From contig QCXZ01000001.1 of the NCBI GenBank assembly GCA_025024175.1, positions 2,542,001-2,606,000 on the forward strand: a stretch of DNA of 64,000 nucleotides, given 5' to 3'. This document shows positions 32,666-45,657 of the stretch, in pieces (positions within the stretch are counted from its first letter, which is position 1; every line of letters starts with the position of its first letter). Under the pieces are notes generated by a model. That model saw only the letters and a list, made by a program, of their open reading frames with translations. It searched no databases and had not been told where the DNA came from. The translations under genes were made by a program, and so were the position numbers. The DNA is from Rhyzopertha dominica (lineage: Eukaryota; Arthropoda; Insecta; Coleoptera; Bostrichidae).

Positions 32666-35600
32666 GATATTTAAAACAACGAAATTATTGCCTCCTGTTC
32701 CTAATGTTTTCTCTCTTCACAGCTAGCATTTACGTACAATGCAGCGGACTAGTTTTTTAACGGTTTCTGCATCTAATTATGACTATAGAATTCCATATTT
32801 TATAAAAGAAAACGAAGAAAACGAGCACTCGCACAACTCTTTGAAATATAAAGTGTTTTGACTGGAAAAGTATATGTCCCTTTATAATTTCCACCACAGA
32901 CGTGCGGAATATTGCGGAAAATTGTTGAATATGTATTTAATTACACATGGGATCGGTACAAGATATCTTCGTATATAAAAGTATCCCATATTTCTTTGTC
33001 CTGTTATATTTGTTTAAATTTAAGTGCTAGTGCCATTTTTGTTCCACAAAAAACATTTGGTACATTAATCTCTTCACCTATAAATATTAGCGACACATTA
33101 GTAAAGTTACCTGTTGAATTAGGCGCGTGTCAAAGTTTTGCGGCTTGTGTACCCTGAATCCTGAAACTTTATACAGTACACGTACTAAACCTCAATTACT
33201 GTGCTGCAACGGCAACGCGAGTACAAAACACAAACAGAGAATGTCTAAATATCAGGAAGCCACAAAGCAAACCTTTCCGAATCGCTATTGTTGAAATTTC
33301 ACGTTTAACATGGCTGGGAAAACGTAAAAGAGCCGATAGCTTTATGCTACCGAAATTTATGGTAAATCCTTGTAATATGCTTATTAAAAGTTGCTGCACG
33401 AACCAAGACGCGTGTTTTGTTTTTTCTCTTGTAACAAAAGAGAAAACGGTGGCTTTTACGCCATGCGTCTATAAGACAAAAAGAATATCTGTCAATCGAA
33501 TATTTATTCAGGAATTCATTAAAATCTCTAAACGTACAGTAATTGAATATTTATTGCCGCCCAGAGTGGCAGGACTGGTTTATATCGAAACAAATGAAGC
33601 ACGCCAAGAAGCAGAGTTTGCGTGTTTCTGCTGTACGCGTACCTAAAGGTAATTCCCATTTTAATTAACAGGTGAATCTATACGCCTCCGGTGATTTTGA
33701 GATGGTGGTACATGCGCATTTTTTATGTTGGCATTATTTTTGTTTCAAACGACGTTTTCGCTAAAGAGCATTTCATAAGTAAGCATCTTAATATGTCTGA
33801 ACTTAGGTTGTCAAAGGAAATAAAGGCTGCCATGTTCTTGCTTAAAAAACAGATGTAATTTTACATGTTACTGGATTCTGGCATATTGAACAATCCCTAA
33901 ATTAAAAACAAATAACTTCGCAAGAATGCCTTTGGTTTTTTTTAGAGGTACACGAAGTAAATTGCTAGAGTAAATATGGGTTTCGTAAGTGGACGTTTTC
34001 AGCGTTCGTCTGTAACGTATTTTTCAGTCTTCTGTATAGGCAAACTGAAAACAACTACTGTTTCCTTCAAGTGACAAAACCAGTCGCCAAGCATTAATGG
34101 TGTGTAACATCTTTGGACTAACTTTTCTGTCAAGTATTATAGATCTAGGAATAAGGGATCATAAAGTGGCTGTGGCATCTCAAGATTTTTTTTTAATAAT
34201 CAGTTGTAATATTTTGGCCTGTGTGCAATCAGTCGTCGAAGAACTCTGCTCCAGGTTTACTTGCATAACTATGTTTTACAAATTTACTTTTTTTTTCAAA
34301 ATTTAAGGTAATTTTTATTACAAAAAGGGGGTCCTTTCCTTGGTGATTTGTTTACAAGCTGTGTAAAATTTTGCTAGAACGACTAGTCTTTTGCCAAAGA
34401 TTGTTGATATTCACCCCTATGTAACAAAATTGTATTCTTTAATCCACTTTTAACTAGGTGTCCTAAAAACGTCTACAAGGAATTGAAAAAATAAATACAA
34501 AATACATACATATACTTATGATAAGTATTAACTTTAGCTTTCAGAAATTGGGTGTTAGTATTGATAATAAAGTTTAATTTAATATGATCTCGGAAAGCTT
34601 CACTAGGTAACTAAACTATCAATATTTAGAATTTACATAGACACCATGTTAGATATTTACAAATTATAAATGTCAAAACTGAAAACCAATTTTCCAGTAT
34701 TAATCACTATAACAAACCGTTAAATTTAGCTCATCGTTAAATTAAAAAATATATAATAATGTAGTAATGGCAGCGATGTCATGTACACAGTTACTAGCAA
34801 TCTATCTTTTTTATTTTAACACATTTGTATAAGGACATTTTATGCTTATCCACAAGAAAGTTTGTCCTTTATTTTAGGTCCTATCTATAGATGGAGAGCT
34901 ACCGATAGTGTCGATTTTAGGGTCCAAGCTTTTACTATCAACTATGGATAATTCATCTATTCACTACAATCGATAGTTTCCGTAGCACCATAATTAGATC
35001 TGGGATTTACAAAACTAATGTAAACAACTAGCAATTGCAATGTCACTTTCGAATTGCTGTGAATCTAGGTGGTTTGCTAGTTTTGAATTTTGAACTGATC
35101 TATCTTCTGCACTTCAACAAACTGGAATTTGGTATTTCAAGAGGCCGCTTGCTATTTGTTTGTCGTGATGCATGGTATGAGCTGGAACATATCAAACTTA
35201 AGAGATCATTTAAACAGATTTGACAAAAGTGAAGCATAAGGAGACAGTTCGGCGTCTAGTAAATTTTCAGTGTTTTTAAAGCAGCCTTCGGCAATAAAAA
35301 TGAAACTAAATTTCATTTGGATAATTTTCTGGCCATTGTGACAGCAAAAAACTTCCAACTTTGTTCAATTGTAAGCCATGTTGTATTTCAACACAGTACC
35401 ATTTACTCAGTTAAAGAACTCTATGGGATAAAATTGTACCTAATGTAGTGACTGACATATCTACAAAGTTGACAAAGTTTGTGTCATATTTTCAGTCTAT
35501 AAGTATTTATTTATTGTTTTAGCCACATTTAAATTTTAATATAAAGGTGTCTAAATTCTAATAAATGTCTACATTACCTGTTCCGTAGTGAACATTCAAT

Positions 35601-37479
35601 CACTATCCACCCGTAATGCCATCTTAAGTTTCACACTTTAAAGAATTAACATTTAACTTCAGTTGCTTCCTTTTTTATGCTTTGTAAATGAAAAAAAAAT
35701 CTATTTCGCACTTAGGCCCGTAATATTGACAAGCGACTCATACTTAGACAACTTTGTACGAATTGTCGAAGTATTATTAACAGCGAGTTTTCAATTATTC
35801 CGTTCTCATTTTTCCTACCCTTGTTCTATAACATTATCTCTTAAATCCTAATTTAAAAAATCCCACCCTCATATCGCACCTTCTACGTAGTTGCTGCGGA
35901 TAGGGTACGTGATTTTATTTTTTTTATCTAAATTTATAAATTTTTAAAAACATTATTAGCTAAACGGGGTGTGATTGATATTGATTTTGAATTACGAAAC
36001 TTCATGAACGTTCTTTAAGATTAAGGTTTTTTAAATAGTATTGCCGTCTTGCAAAAACACACATTTGGTAAATTTAATATATTTACCCTCGAACAAATAA
36101 TCTGTTAAACTACTTTCTTTTTTATACCTCAAAACTTAACTGCATGAATTATTCTTTGGTCTGTGGATAATATCGGTGTCTAAATAATCTTCTATCAACT
36201 GGATGCAGGCTTCATTCCCTGGAAATCTGCAATATTTGCACATCATGGTCTAAAATTATATCAGAAATAAAAACAGTGTTTTCTTTTTGGTCGATTCACT
36301 TGGACACCTAATTGTCTTATCTTAATTTTAGCAAACAGTAATAGTAATAGTACGTTCTGTCTCGATAGATGTCACTATTTCGCCATCCACATAAAATAAT
36401 AAATATTTTTTTGCTCATTTACATCCATAACACATAGCTCGCCGAGCTGACTAAATAAAGGCGAAATGGAGAAGACGAAGTAGAAAATTATAGCTTTAAT
36501 ATCGTCGACTCTTTCATTCCAATTTACAAGAAACTCATAATCATACAATTGTAGATAATCGCTTTATTGCCAGCTTATAGTCTGATAACCTACGTGGCGA
36601 GCAATTTTCTTAGTCTTCCGAGCCTTGGCGACCGTAAATAAACAAAATAATACGATCATCACTAATGAGACTTTAACAGGCTTGTAGTAATGCACACTCG
36701 CACTATGTAATTTAATATTCATTTTATGCTTGCAATACTTACGGAACGAAGCTTAATAATGGTGCTACATCAAGTGTTACGAGAAAATAATACGGCTATA
36801 TGTTTTTGCCCTAGTGGTACGATCGTTCAATGCATGTAATGAGACTTTATTAAGCCGTTGAAAGTTTAATTTCATTCCTAATAAATAGCTGCCATTACGG
36901 AACCGTCTACACAAATGGATAACCTACACGATAGTCTGTGGTTGCATTGCATTTGTCACAAGCTGGTGGGCTTGCAAAACAGTCCGCGTTCGCTGTTATG
37001 ATAAAATGAAACGCTTTGCGAAATTAAAGAAATTACAGCGCACTGCATTGTTTTTATGGCTCCTGATTTATAGTACCGCCACGGTATCATGAATATATTA
37101 AAGTGCAACATGGAGGAGGCCGTAACATCATAAAATATACGTTCAGAGCCACACGGAAGATGGTTGTCGGCTTCTGTAGCAGACGTATCCTGCTGTTGAG
37201 ATTCGTTTTGATATTAGCTTCGGTATGCCGATAAATATGTAAAACACCGCCTTAGAAAATTATAAGGTAATTTGTATGCCCAACAGCGCAGAGGTAATCT
37301 CAATTTTACTTTTTTATTACTTTTTTTACCCGTAGCTACAGTATCTGTATCTGGAGCACTTTTTTTGCTTTAATTTCAGTGGTTGAACGTACTGAGGGAG
37401 CTATGTTTATATTTAACCTGCACATGGACTTGCACAGAATTTGGTGCATTTCATTTCTTAATTACAAGTGCGTTTTACC
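32666..37479. other. non-coding stretch, no gene recognised
   Basis: Long A+T-rich region. The longest open frames (33344-33646, 100 codons; 32912-33157, 81 codons; 34097-34306, 69 codons) have no family resemblance, and no splice pair around them convinces me. 36550-37060 is of higher complexity with TTTATTA and TAATTT motifs. Confidence 0.45.
36550..37060. promoter_or_regulatory. candidate non-coding regulatory region
   Basis: This patch has even base composition, no ORF and no repeats, and has several TTTATTA/TAATTT homeodomain-like motifs. It looks like the other enhancer candidates in the window. No direct evidence. Confidence 0.2.
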
Positions 37480-37750
37480 TTTTCTTTCCATAATTTTCTA
37501 TATAATGCCCTTCCATATGCGTCCCACCTTCTCCATTTTCACTTGATTTTTCCCATTTCTTTTGGTCTTCCTAATATATCTTCCCTCGTTTCTTGCTTCG
37601 TGCATCTTCTCACCAATTCTATGAAGGTGTCCTGGTTATCATAACTTCCTCTCTCCAACTACCTCCATTATAGGTTTCGCTTTTTCCATTTCTCGATGGA
37701 ATCTATCTTCCTTAAGAATCTCATTTCCATGGCTGTAATTTTACAGAAGT
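37480..37750 (-). pseudogene. non-LTR reverse transcriptase C-terminal fragment
   Basis: The minus-strand translation begins 'ITAMEMRFLRKI' (near 37730). This is the A-M-E-M-R-x-L-R box found just after the RT domain of many insect endonuclease-RT elements. Broken frames follow, including 'DILGRPKEMGK' (near 37560), which resembles the G-R-P-R box of the C-terminal tail. Only about 270 bp survive. Confidence 0.62.
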
Positions 37751-39129
37751 CCCCTAATCAGGCATGCAGCAGTCTTGGATATTTCAATAAGAAGACAATA
37801 ACCAAATTGTATTAAGATAGTATAGGTACCAGAGCGTTCGCAAATATATAGAATTCATATTATGCTTACACTCTGATGTATTTTTTCAGCTCTTAGCTTA
37901 GGTCGGAAAGTGAATAACATGCTTTTCATCTGCGCATCAGTTTGCTTCATTAACGTATTTAAAGTGTGAGCTGCAATTCGCACATATCTATAAATTAGTA
38001 ACCGCAAAGTTTGTTACATAACCAGTTTGCATAGTTATTGAATGGGGAGTGAAATCGATCGTGCAAACGCTCTTACGATTAGTTCGTAAACTATACCCCT
38101 GAGGTACACTCTTAGTTTCCTCGATAGCATGTTATAAACCCATTTTGCAAGCGGTTAAAGTCAGGTCGCAATTGTTCCACTTCCAAACACAAATCGCGAT
38201 TTATCCGATTGCATTAATCTGTCACGTATAATTCAGTTCAGGCTTCTGTACTCGGTAATTGGCTAAAACTCCAAAACGACAAGTATATAAATATGAAAAC
38301 CGCATAAATGTAAAATGTAAGAATAGCAAAAAATGCTGATTAGAAGCTAAATAACCAAAGTATAGTCACCGCCATCGTACAAAATATTATGTCATTCATA
38401 TCTCTGAAATTTGGTTTAGCACTTTGTGTATCGCAACAAATTTAGATATTTGTCAGAGAAGATTTGGGAGCTTTAAATTTTTTGTCGTACCCACAGCGGC
38501 TAAGAAAGGCTTTAGATAAAAAAAAATACATAAATGGTTAATCGTATCGCAGTTCTATTCACTATAGAAAAACACTATACATAACCCATTTAAAGCANTA
38601 AGCTTAGGCTAGAATGCGTTTTTCCNAGTTTATCAATCGAGTTATTTGCATAAGAAACTATCCAGTTTTATTGTTTTCCAAGTTTTTACACTTTCTTTTG
38701 GAACGAACAAAAAAGAAATACGCGAATCGTGAGTTATTGTCGCTAATTTATATAAAAATCCCATGCTTATTATAACGAACATTAAAAAAATGAGGCAAGC
38801 ATTTTATTTTTGTTTATATAAATTTTTTTAACAAAAAATTGCGGATAGGTTGACCCAGGGAAATATTATTTGACAGTTGTCAGTTGTTTCTCAAAGTTTA
38901 CTCTGTTAATATTTTATTGCTGCTCCTTTTTCTCAAAGAAATTTTTTTGTTATCGCTAGCTTGAGTTAAAATAGCTAACTACAAAGATTTAATACGTTTT
39001 CAGTATATAAGGGATAAACGCTTTATAAGGGCGACAAAATTAAAATTGCACGTGGGTGGCCAACATCTCCAGAATGGCCCTGCTTATGACTTCTTTTGCA
39101 AGGCTAAGGCTAAGCTGAAAGGAAATATA
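37751..39129. other. non-coding stretch
   Basis: A+T-rich, closed in all frames, with two ambiguous bases near 38598 and 38626. No feature can be supported. Confidence 0.45.
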
Positions 39130-40424
39130 CGAACCAAGCTTTCGAACATCAAGTGACCTTTGCAAAAATCACGAGGGTCATGTCAAAATTCCTGCACACA
39201 AAACAAATTTTACTTTTGAAAAATGTTTATTCAATAACATTAATATAATAAATGTTCAAAATGTTACCCTCCGCTGTTTTCACAAGCTTGAAATCGTGCC
39301 CAAAGCGATCTTTTAACATGCATTAACATTTCTGAAGTGATGGATCTACATGCATCACGTATTTTATTTTCTAAATGTTCTACACTTTCAATTGGTGTTT
39401 GGTATACTTGCCCTTTTACCATTCCCCACAGAATAAAATCCAAAGGAGTAAAGTCCGGACTTCTCGGTGGGCAAGCATTAATTGAAAACTAAATCAAGAT
39501 GATTTCGCACTATTCTATGATGATACGCAGGTGCATAGATCTTGGCTTACTCGTAAATTTACATTTTGGAGAAGTACCGGTAATACGTTTCTTAAAAAAT
39601 TTAGATAAGTACTGCCGTTTAAACTATTGCAAAAGAAATAAGGCCCAACAATTTGATTCCCCAATATTCCGCACCAGACATTCGTCGAGTAGATAGTTTG
39701 AAAATGTCCTTCTCGAATCCAACGTGGATTTCTTGCGCATAATAATGCATGTTATGTTTGTTAACTCCACCATTATTAGAAAATGTTGCTTCATCTGGGA
39801 AGCAAATGTTGTCATAAAATCTCACATTCAAATGTTGGTGTTCCTGAAAAAAGTTACTAAAAGCCAGTCTTTTAGGATAATCTGTCTCCTATACGGCCTG
39901 AACCATTTGTAAGTGATATACGTATGAAATTGATTGCCTTTAATTATTCGGTGTACTGAAGACAGACTAATACCGGTTGCTCTTGAAACTACCCTTTGAC
40001 TAATATGAGGATTTTCGTCAATCATTTCCAATACTCTAATTTCATTGTCAGGGCCTGTTGCTGTTCTTTCTCTTGACTTTTTCAGTGGTGGCCAGTTTGT
40101 CCTTAAAGTTAATTCAAGTCTCTTAAAAATTGTATCGGCAGGAGCTCTTCTATTTGGAGAACGTTGTCTGTATAAACGGGCAGCAGAGGAAGCATTTTTC
40201 TTGCACTCACCATAAATCAAAATCGTATCTGTTTTTTCATCATTTGAATACATTTTGACTTTTAATAGATACAGTAACAGGAACCATAGCGCATAGCCGT
40301 CATGGATTCCCAATTTATTTTTAAAATAATACCATTATGTAAAGTAACTACATTGGCTATGAGAATGTATTTTGGGTTGCATTTTTAATTTCGTCAGGGT
40401 CATTATCATTCATGAAACATCCTG
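39130..40424 (-). mobile_element. mariner-like element, decayed
   Basis: The 5' end is sharp: TA followed (on the minus strand) by CAGGATGTTTCATGAATG, starting at 40424. The left boundary is approximate. A decayed inverted match (TATACGAACC...GTGACC, then TGTCAAAATTCCTGCAC) begins near 39128. The interior is a single broken transposase. Confidence 0.75.
39240..40253 (-). pseudogene. mariner-like transposase, broken
   Basis: The ATG at 40251-40253 opens 'MYSNDEKTDTILIYGECKKN', a DUF4817-type helix-turn-helix. 'NPHISQRVVSRATGISLSSV' (second helix-turn-helix) and 'IIKGNQFH' follow. After a frameshift come 'FYDNICFPDEATFSNNGGVN' (first catalytic box, with P for the usual S before D-E) and then a gap where the second box should be. 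The tail shows 'SPDFTPLDFILWGMVKGQVY' (third catalytic box, near 39455) and ends at the family C-terminal G-x-H-F-E-H-L-L box near 39260. Several stops and a deletion between the first and third boxes make it inactive. Same superfamily as the copy at 28199-30291 but a different lineage. Confidence 0.85.
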
Positions 40425-40426
40425 TA

Positions 40427-41804
40427 TATAGCTAAGTGATGTCCCAATGATTAACTTTATGAGACTCTCGTATTTATATCCATGCTAGGCTCTTCTTAAG
40501 CATAATTGCTTTGAGTATTAACGCCAGTTAGTGATTCTTGGTTTCCCCTTACCAATTAACTGTATAATTTTCAACATGTTGATTCGTTTAACATGTATCT
40601 TGCACACCATCTGACTTGTTGGTATTTCCCATAAATACGGTGATATTTTTTAATGTTGGGTATGCATGAGCGTTCCCTCTGTCACATTCCTACAGTCACT
40701 CCTTCGTGCTTCTAAATATTTCAGGCCGAGGGTGGCTTTTCCAGTTTCTCCAAATGAAAATGCGACCTTCCCTGATATAGGTATAAACGCATATTTATTA
40801 GGATTGTGCCGCACCGCCCCTGTGGGAAATACCTCGCGCGTCTGCTAAATATGAATTGAATTTTACCGTCGGTCCGGGCGCATTTCCATTCCCTCCAACA
40901 GCGCCCATAAAAAGTTCAGCTGTTTTTGGAAGAAACCCTTCATAACAGATTAAGCTGTTCCGCCGGATATCGATGGAGAATCGAACGGCGAAGGTTAAAA
41001 TTAATTTGCCAGCTGCCTTTCGGAGAGGGCGCCAGGGCATCAGGCCCTGCAGCTGTACCTACACATACACCATCTGAAGTGCCCAATACCCGTCTAATGA
41101 GGCACACGTGGCCCACAATACCTGCCATTATGCCCGCCGACCCTGTTTCCATTGATTCCATCACAGAACGTCTGTAAGAATGGATCGTGTGCGGATGCGA
41201 GTCCGAGCTCAATTCGTTCGTCTATTATTGTTGAAGCGATCCGGGACATGTGGCACGAGGCCGCCGGTTTCAATCCATTTAGGCAATTTTATTATTTGCA
41301 GGATGTATTATCGTGTCGCGTACAAAATTGCGTTGTTACTTTTTATTGTTATAGTGAAGCCGAGATGTGCGATTTTGGCGGAGGCAGCGGGTGCATTAAA
41401 AGAGTTCAGATTTTGATGTTTTTCAGTAAGATGTTTTTATAGCAGACATTTTGAAGAGTACAAAACAGCTTTTTATCGCAAGAATTCATAATTCCTTAGG
41501 AGGATGAACAAAGAAAGATGCTTAAGTAAAACGAGTTGTTAAAATTAGTTTTAAAGTTCATGATGCTTGATTATTAAAGCCTTAATAATTTACGGTTTCT
41601 GTTTTGGTTGGCAACAACTTGGAAAAGGTATAAAAAATGCTTTTAATGATATTAAAAATAATCGACTTATTTCGATACTGAAATTTTGCAAAAATGTTTA
41701 AACCTATAATTTACACAAACATATAACGTGATCAAATCAAACACAGAGGTCAGTTGTAACTAATTTAGCCTTTTCTTCGCAGTATATATCACAGTTTATT
41801 GATA
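40427..41804. other. non-coding stretch with a G+C-rich island
   Basis: The island at about 40790-41420 is clearly richer in G+C and CpG than anything nearby. It is open for 78-96 codons in several overlapping frames on both strands, as expected from composition alone. None of the translations resembles a known family. It could be a regulatory element, an unspliced exon of unknown type, or a fragment of foreign origin. Confidence 0.35.
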
Positions 41805-42000
41805 ATAGAATATATACTGACTTTAGAAAGGTGTTCGCTATACAGTTGACCATAACATATTGATTCACAAGTTGAGCACTTTTAGGTATGATTTTTTGTG
41901 ACATTTGGTGTACCGCAAGAATCCAATCTTGATCTACTGGTAGTGTTATTAGTTGGTCATCTTCGAGGTTTCGATGATTTGTAAATAAAATAACTTCTCG
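41805..42000 (+). pseudogene. non-LTR reverse transcriptase scrap
   Basis: 'IYTDFRKVFA' (near 41813), a degraded 'DH.ILIHKLS' segment and then 'VTFGVPQESNLD' (near 41900) are the central RT blocks Y-T-D-F-S-K-A-F and G-V-P-Q-G-S of a jockey/CR1-type element. Each is in a different frame. It is the only non-LTR fragment here on the plus strand. Confidence 0.6.
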
Positions 42001-43519
42001 TTCTTATTATTTATTGCTAGGTTAGGATATGTTTCAGAAACGGCGTCTACTAAATGTTTAGAAGTGTTTCATTTTGTGGCACCTAAAAAACTGTATAAGT
42101 AAATCGTTTCGTTAATGTAATATGGAATTTTACACCTGTTAGGCATGCAAATTTATGCGTTTCTCGGATATGCTCGCAAACATTCCAGGCATTCTCCCTA
42201 CCGAAGTAGGCATCTATTTGCCTACTTAAGACTTTTTACTTCTACCACTTAATGCTATTGACCGGCCACAGTAGCTATTGGCCTCGGTAGATGGCATGCT
42301 TCTCGGTAGCAATTCACAGAATGTACCCCAAAGGAAAAGATTGACGTGTCCTCATCAACAAGAACCTTATAAGAAAACATACTATTCAGGCCAGGTAGTT
42401 TTACATGGAAAGGAATGTTTAAGTTTTGTACTTTCATACAGTTACATACCCAGTTAAGTGACTTAATAACATACTAGATCATAGATCTGCAACCTCATGA
42501 AACTGCCGCTGGCTGCGTCCCACCAGAAAGTGGGTGTCAAAATCCAGTTCTTCTTTACAATACTTCTTTTTCAAAACGAAATAGTACTATCTGCAGTTGG
42601 TTGAGGTGTAGATTAAATAAACACGATAGAAAAAAGCATGTTTGTATGACTGAAACATGAAAGACAGAAGGGGGCACATTGCTATGAAATTATAGTAATC
42701 CGAATATATATATTTTAATCCATTTGTAGATTAATTATTATGTTAATATGTAATTAGGGGAAATTGTTACAAAGCAGAACACATCCCAAGTATTCTTTAC
42801 TCGCTGTGTACAAAAGTATGTCAATGGCTCGCTTGGCTACAAGTTATTAAGCGGCTTTGTAAAATAAATTCGTCAGATTAAAAATTTTTCTGGTACTGCA
42901 ACTTTACCAACCTTATACAATCTGATGCGAATGAATTTTAAATAAATAGAAAAGAAATTCTAAATGAACACCACACAGAAATACCTATTATTTGCCTAAT
43001 TCGAATAATAGAAATGAAAACTGTAGCGGTCTCATTACGGCCGTAAACCGTACGAACACTTGCGCCATTCTGCGCAATTCAGCTTATTGAAACAGGGCAG
43101 AACTAAACCCAAGGGCAAACTTTGAGATCCTTATGATAAATAGGTCCAACTCAACACAATTGAAATTAATCCTCTTGCCAATAGTCGCAGCATTCAGTAC
43201 AAACAGCAGCCCTCTAGGGCGCACTAGCACGTTGCCGAAATGGGTCAATTGTTGAGCAGAGTCAGAAGATTGGGACTAGGGCGCATATTAACGAAAGCTG
43301 GAGCGTAATATATAGGCTGCGGTTATTATACGGAATTACTGAAAATAAGCCACCCGAATTTAAGATATTTTGAGCCATTGCATCGAACATAAAATGAAAA
43401 TTCATACTGAAATACACGTTTTTTTAACAGGAGTTAAAACAGATAATATTTATTACTCGTAATACTGCAATAGTTAGCAATGAATCCCGTTTTAAAAGTT
43501 ACATTTCATTTATTTAGTC
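42001..43519. other. non-coding stretch
   Basis: No coding signal on either strand and no repeat structure beyond the short duplicated motif near 43372 (see findings). Confidence 0.45.
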
Positions 43520-43870
43520 TTGGGTGGCTTAAATCTAATTCTTTAAACGAACCCATAAGAAGAAGTCCAATGCAGTCAAGTCCTGAGATCTTGCGGCCAT
43601 TCGATGAAGTCTATCCTCCAAAACAATCGACAAAGGGTAACGTATAGGGTGGAGGAACTTCATCTTCTTAAAGTCTTAATTGATTCATGATGTAATAATT
43701 TCGCTCAGAATTGGATTAGGATAAAAAAGGTCCAACAATACGATTACCATGGATAGTAGATCGTATAACTCTAGATACAACAGTCAATGACATAGCTACA
43801 TGCTTATTTTCGCAGCTACTTAAGTTAATTTTGCTATTGCTCTAGCATACGTTCAATTTTTAACAAAAAG
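43520..43870 (-). pseudogene. mariner-like transposase remnant
   Basis: The minus strand shows a helix-turn-helix-like 'HVAMSLTVVSRVIRSTIHG' (near 43800) joined directly to 'NRIVGPFLS', so most of the N-terminal half is deleted. 'EDEVPPPYTLPF' (degraded second catalytic box, near 43660) and 'RSQDLTALDFFLWVRLKN' (third box, near 43600) follow. Strongly decayed. Confidence 0.65.
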
Positions 43871-43929
43871 AGAAATAAACCAAACTCCTTTTTCGGTAGA
43901 GTTTACCAAGCTAAGCATAAGAAGCATCT

Positions 43930-43938
43930 ATATGAGAG
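43930..43938. repeat. target-site duplication of MULE 2, left copy
   Basis: ATATGAGAG, identical to 46768-46776. The next base (G) also matches, so the duplication is 9 or 10 bp. Nine is preferred because it matches MULE 1 and makes both elements share the terminal GGGCGCA. Confidence 0.92.
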
Positions 43939-45351
43939 GGGCGCACCGCAGCTCCGGTCCAGATNATCCAAGCTTATAATCCANCACCGAAACTCCGGTC
44001 CGGCATGAATTTATACCTGTTTGCTTCTTAAGAACAAACCGTAACTCCGGTCCGGTTTATATCTGCTTCTAGTCTAAGGATGGGTTCAGTTCGCAGAACT
44101 GTTAAACTGTCTTTATAATTTATGCTTCACCTGTAATACCACAAAGTGATACCTATACTCTCAAAACGTCTAAGGAAACTACAGTTAGACGGTTAGAGTT
44201 CCTTATAGACTTGAAAACGTTCTACAAAATTTACTACAGGACTTTCGTCCTATAATAATAAGACCTCTTATTTTATAACTTTCTAATTTTGGAAATGGAG
44301 GTTATTACTAGATCTGCTATGTATAAATTTGAGCCATTGCATGATTTTTATATACCTAACTCTTTTATTGTTTGAAGTGAATTTTGTGTTCAGTGTATCT
44401 GTCTGGTACAACCCTCGAAAATAAAAAAAATGCACGTCAACGTCTTGGAAGAAAAAATATCAATTAGAATTCCGGAGCTAAGAACTAATAATGTAGGACA
44501 AAAGCCCTACTTATTAACGAGGTCATATAACATAATGCACAATATGAAATTTCCAAAAAGTACAGTACAGATGTTTAAATTTAAACTAGTAAAGTGGAAA
44601 AATACGCCAGATAATTTAGAAAATTAGCAATTAGAATTATCCAGATTTGTGCAGATAATTTCAAATCAAAGGATGATGAAATATAATTACTAGATTGAAT
44701 GCTTAAAAAGTGCATTGTTTAATATTATTGATGATATTGTAAGCGATAACGAACAGAATGATACTCGTAAAAAATCTTACAAACATTTATTTTCACTGAA
44801 CATAACAAAAAACTTATNCACAAAAATACATATCTACCTATATATACATATTTAAAAAACAATTTCAGAATATTTATGGGAAACACATTTAACAAAATCG
44901 TATTTGCTAATATTATTATTTTGTAACTGAGAAATTTTGTTTTTAATAAAATCATGCGTTCTGAGAATATTTCGTTTTGTTGTTTTATTTGATTCTATTA
45001 AACTGCTACTGTTTATTTTAACATGCATATTTTTTAATGCTTCTAAAAAAATGTGTATATTTGGGTGTGGTGTTGTACAATAACTGTGAAATTTCGAGTG
45101 AAAAGATTCGCATGTGTTTGTTGTTCGCATGATTGAAGCCGTGTTTGCTGCCCAGATGTGGGGAGGAAAACAGGCGTCTTCTTCAATGTAAGTTTCAACC
45201 AAATAATCCACGAATTCCGTCACCCTAACATCGTTAGGTTTATCTGCGACAAAATCCTCGACAAAAACTGATCCAACATCGTTTGGATGAAGAAAGGTCA
45301 AGGTCACATTTATATTCTTTAGAAAGTCCTAATTGCTGAATCTTTCTCCAC

Positions 45352-45657
45352 CTGCAAGCAAAAGAAAAACACGTACGTTAGCTATTAATTGTAAAATTGT
45401 GTACAATAATTATGCGCCTCTGTTTTTAGCTGTTGAATGTAAATTATATATAATATATTTATATTGTATATATATATATATATAATTGTTCTAAAAAATC
45501 ATGTTTGCAATGTTTTAGTAGGTAATACAGAAAATACTACTATTTTTTGCAATAGAAATTTAGAACCGACTTGTTTTTTATTTGTACTTGATTGATAAGA
45601 GTATGCTATATAGAAAATAANTATTTTATAAACATATGTGTACGAGTATGTACTTAC
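45352..45657 (-). other. spliceosomal-type intron in the MULE 2 transposase
   Basis: The donor is CATG|GTAAGT at 45657 and the acceptor TTTTGCTTGCAG| ends at 45352, giving 306 bp. Joining the exons in phase 2 (TCA TG|G TGG) gives FHLAQSWWRKIQQLGLSKEY, which aligns residue by residue with FHLSQAWYRKIHSLGLSQDY of the intronless MULE 1. Confidence 0.88.
45467..45484. repeat. (TA)n microsatellite
   Basis: A TA dinucleotide run inside the MULE 2 intron. Confidence 0.95.

Noticed and set aside
33344..33646. 100-codon plus-strand frame with several cysteines
   Set aside because: No recognisable domain, no supporting splice sites and an equally open frame on the opposite strand.
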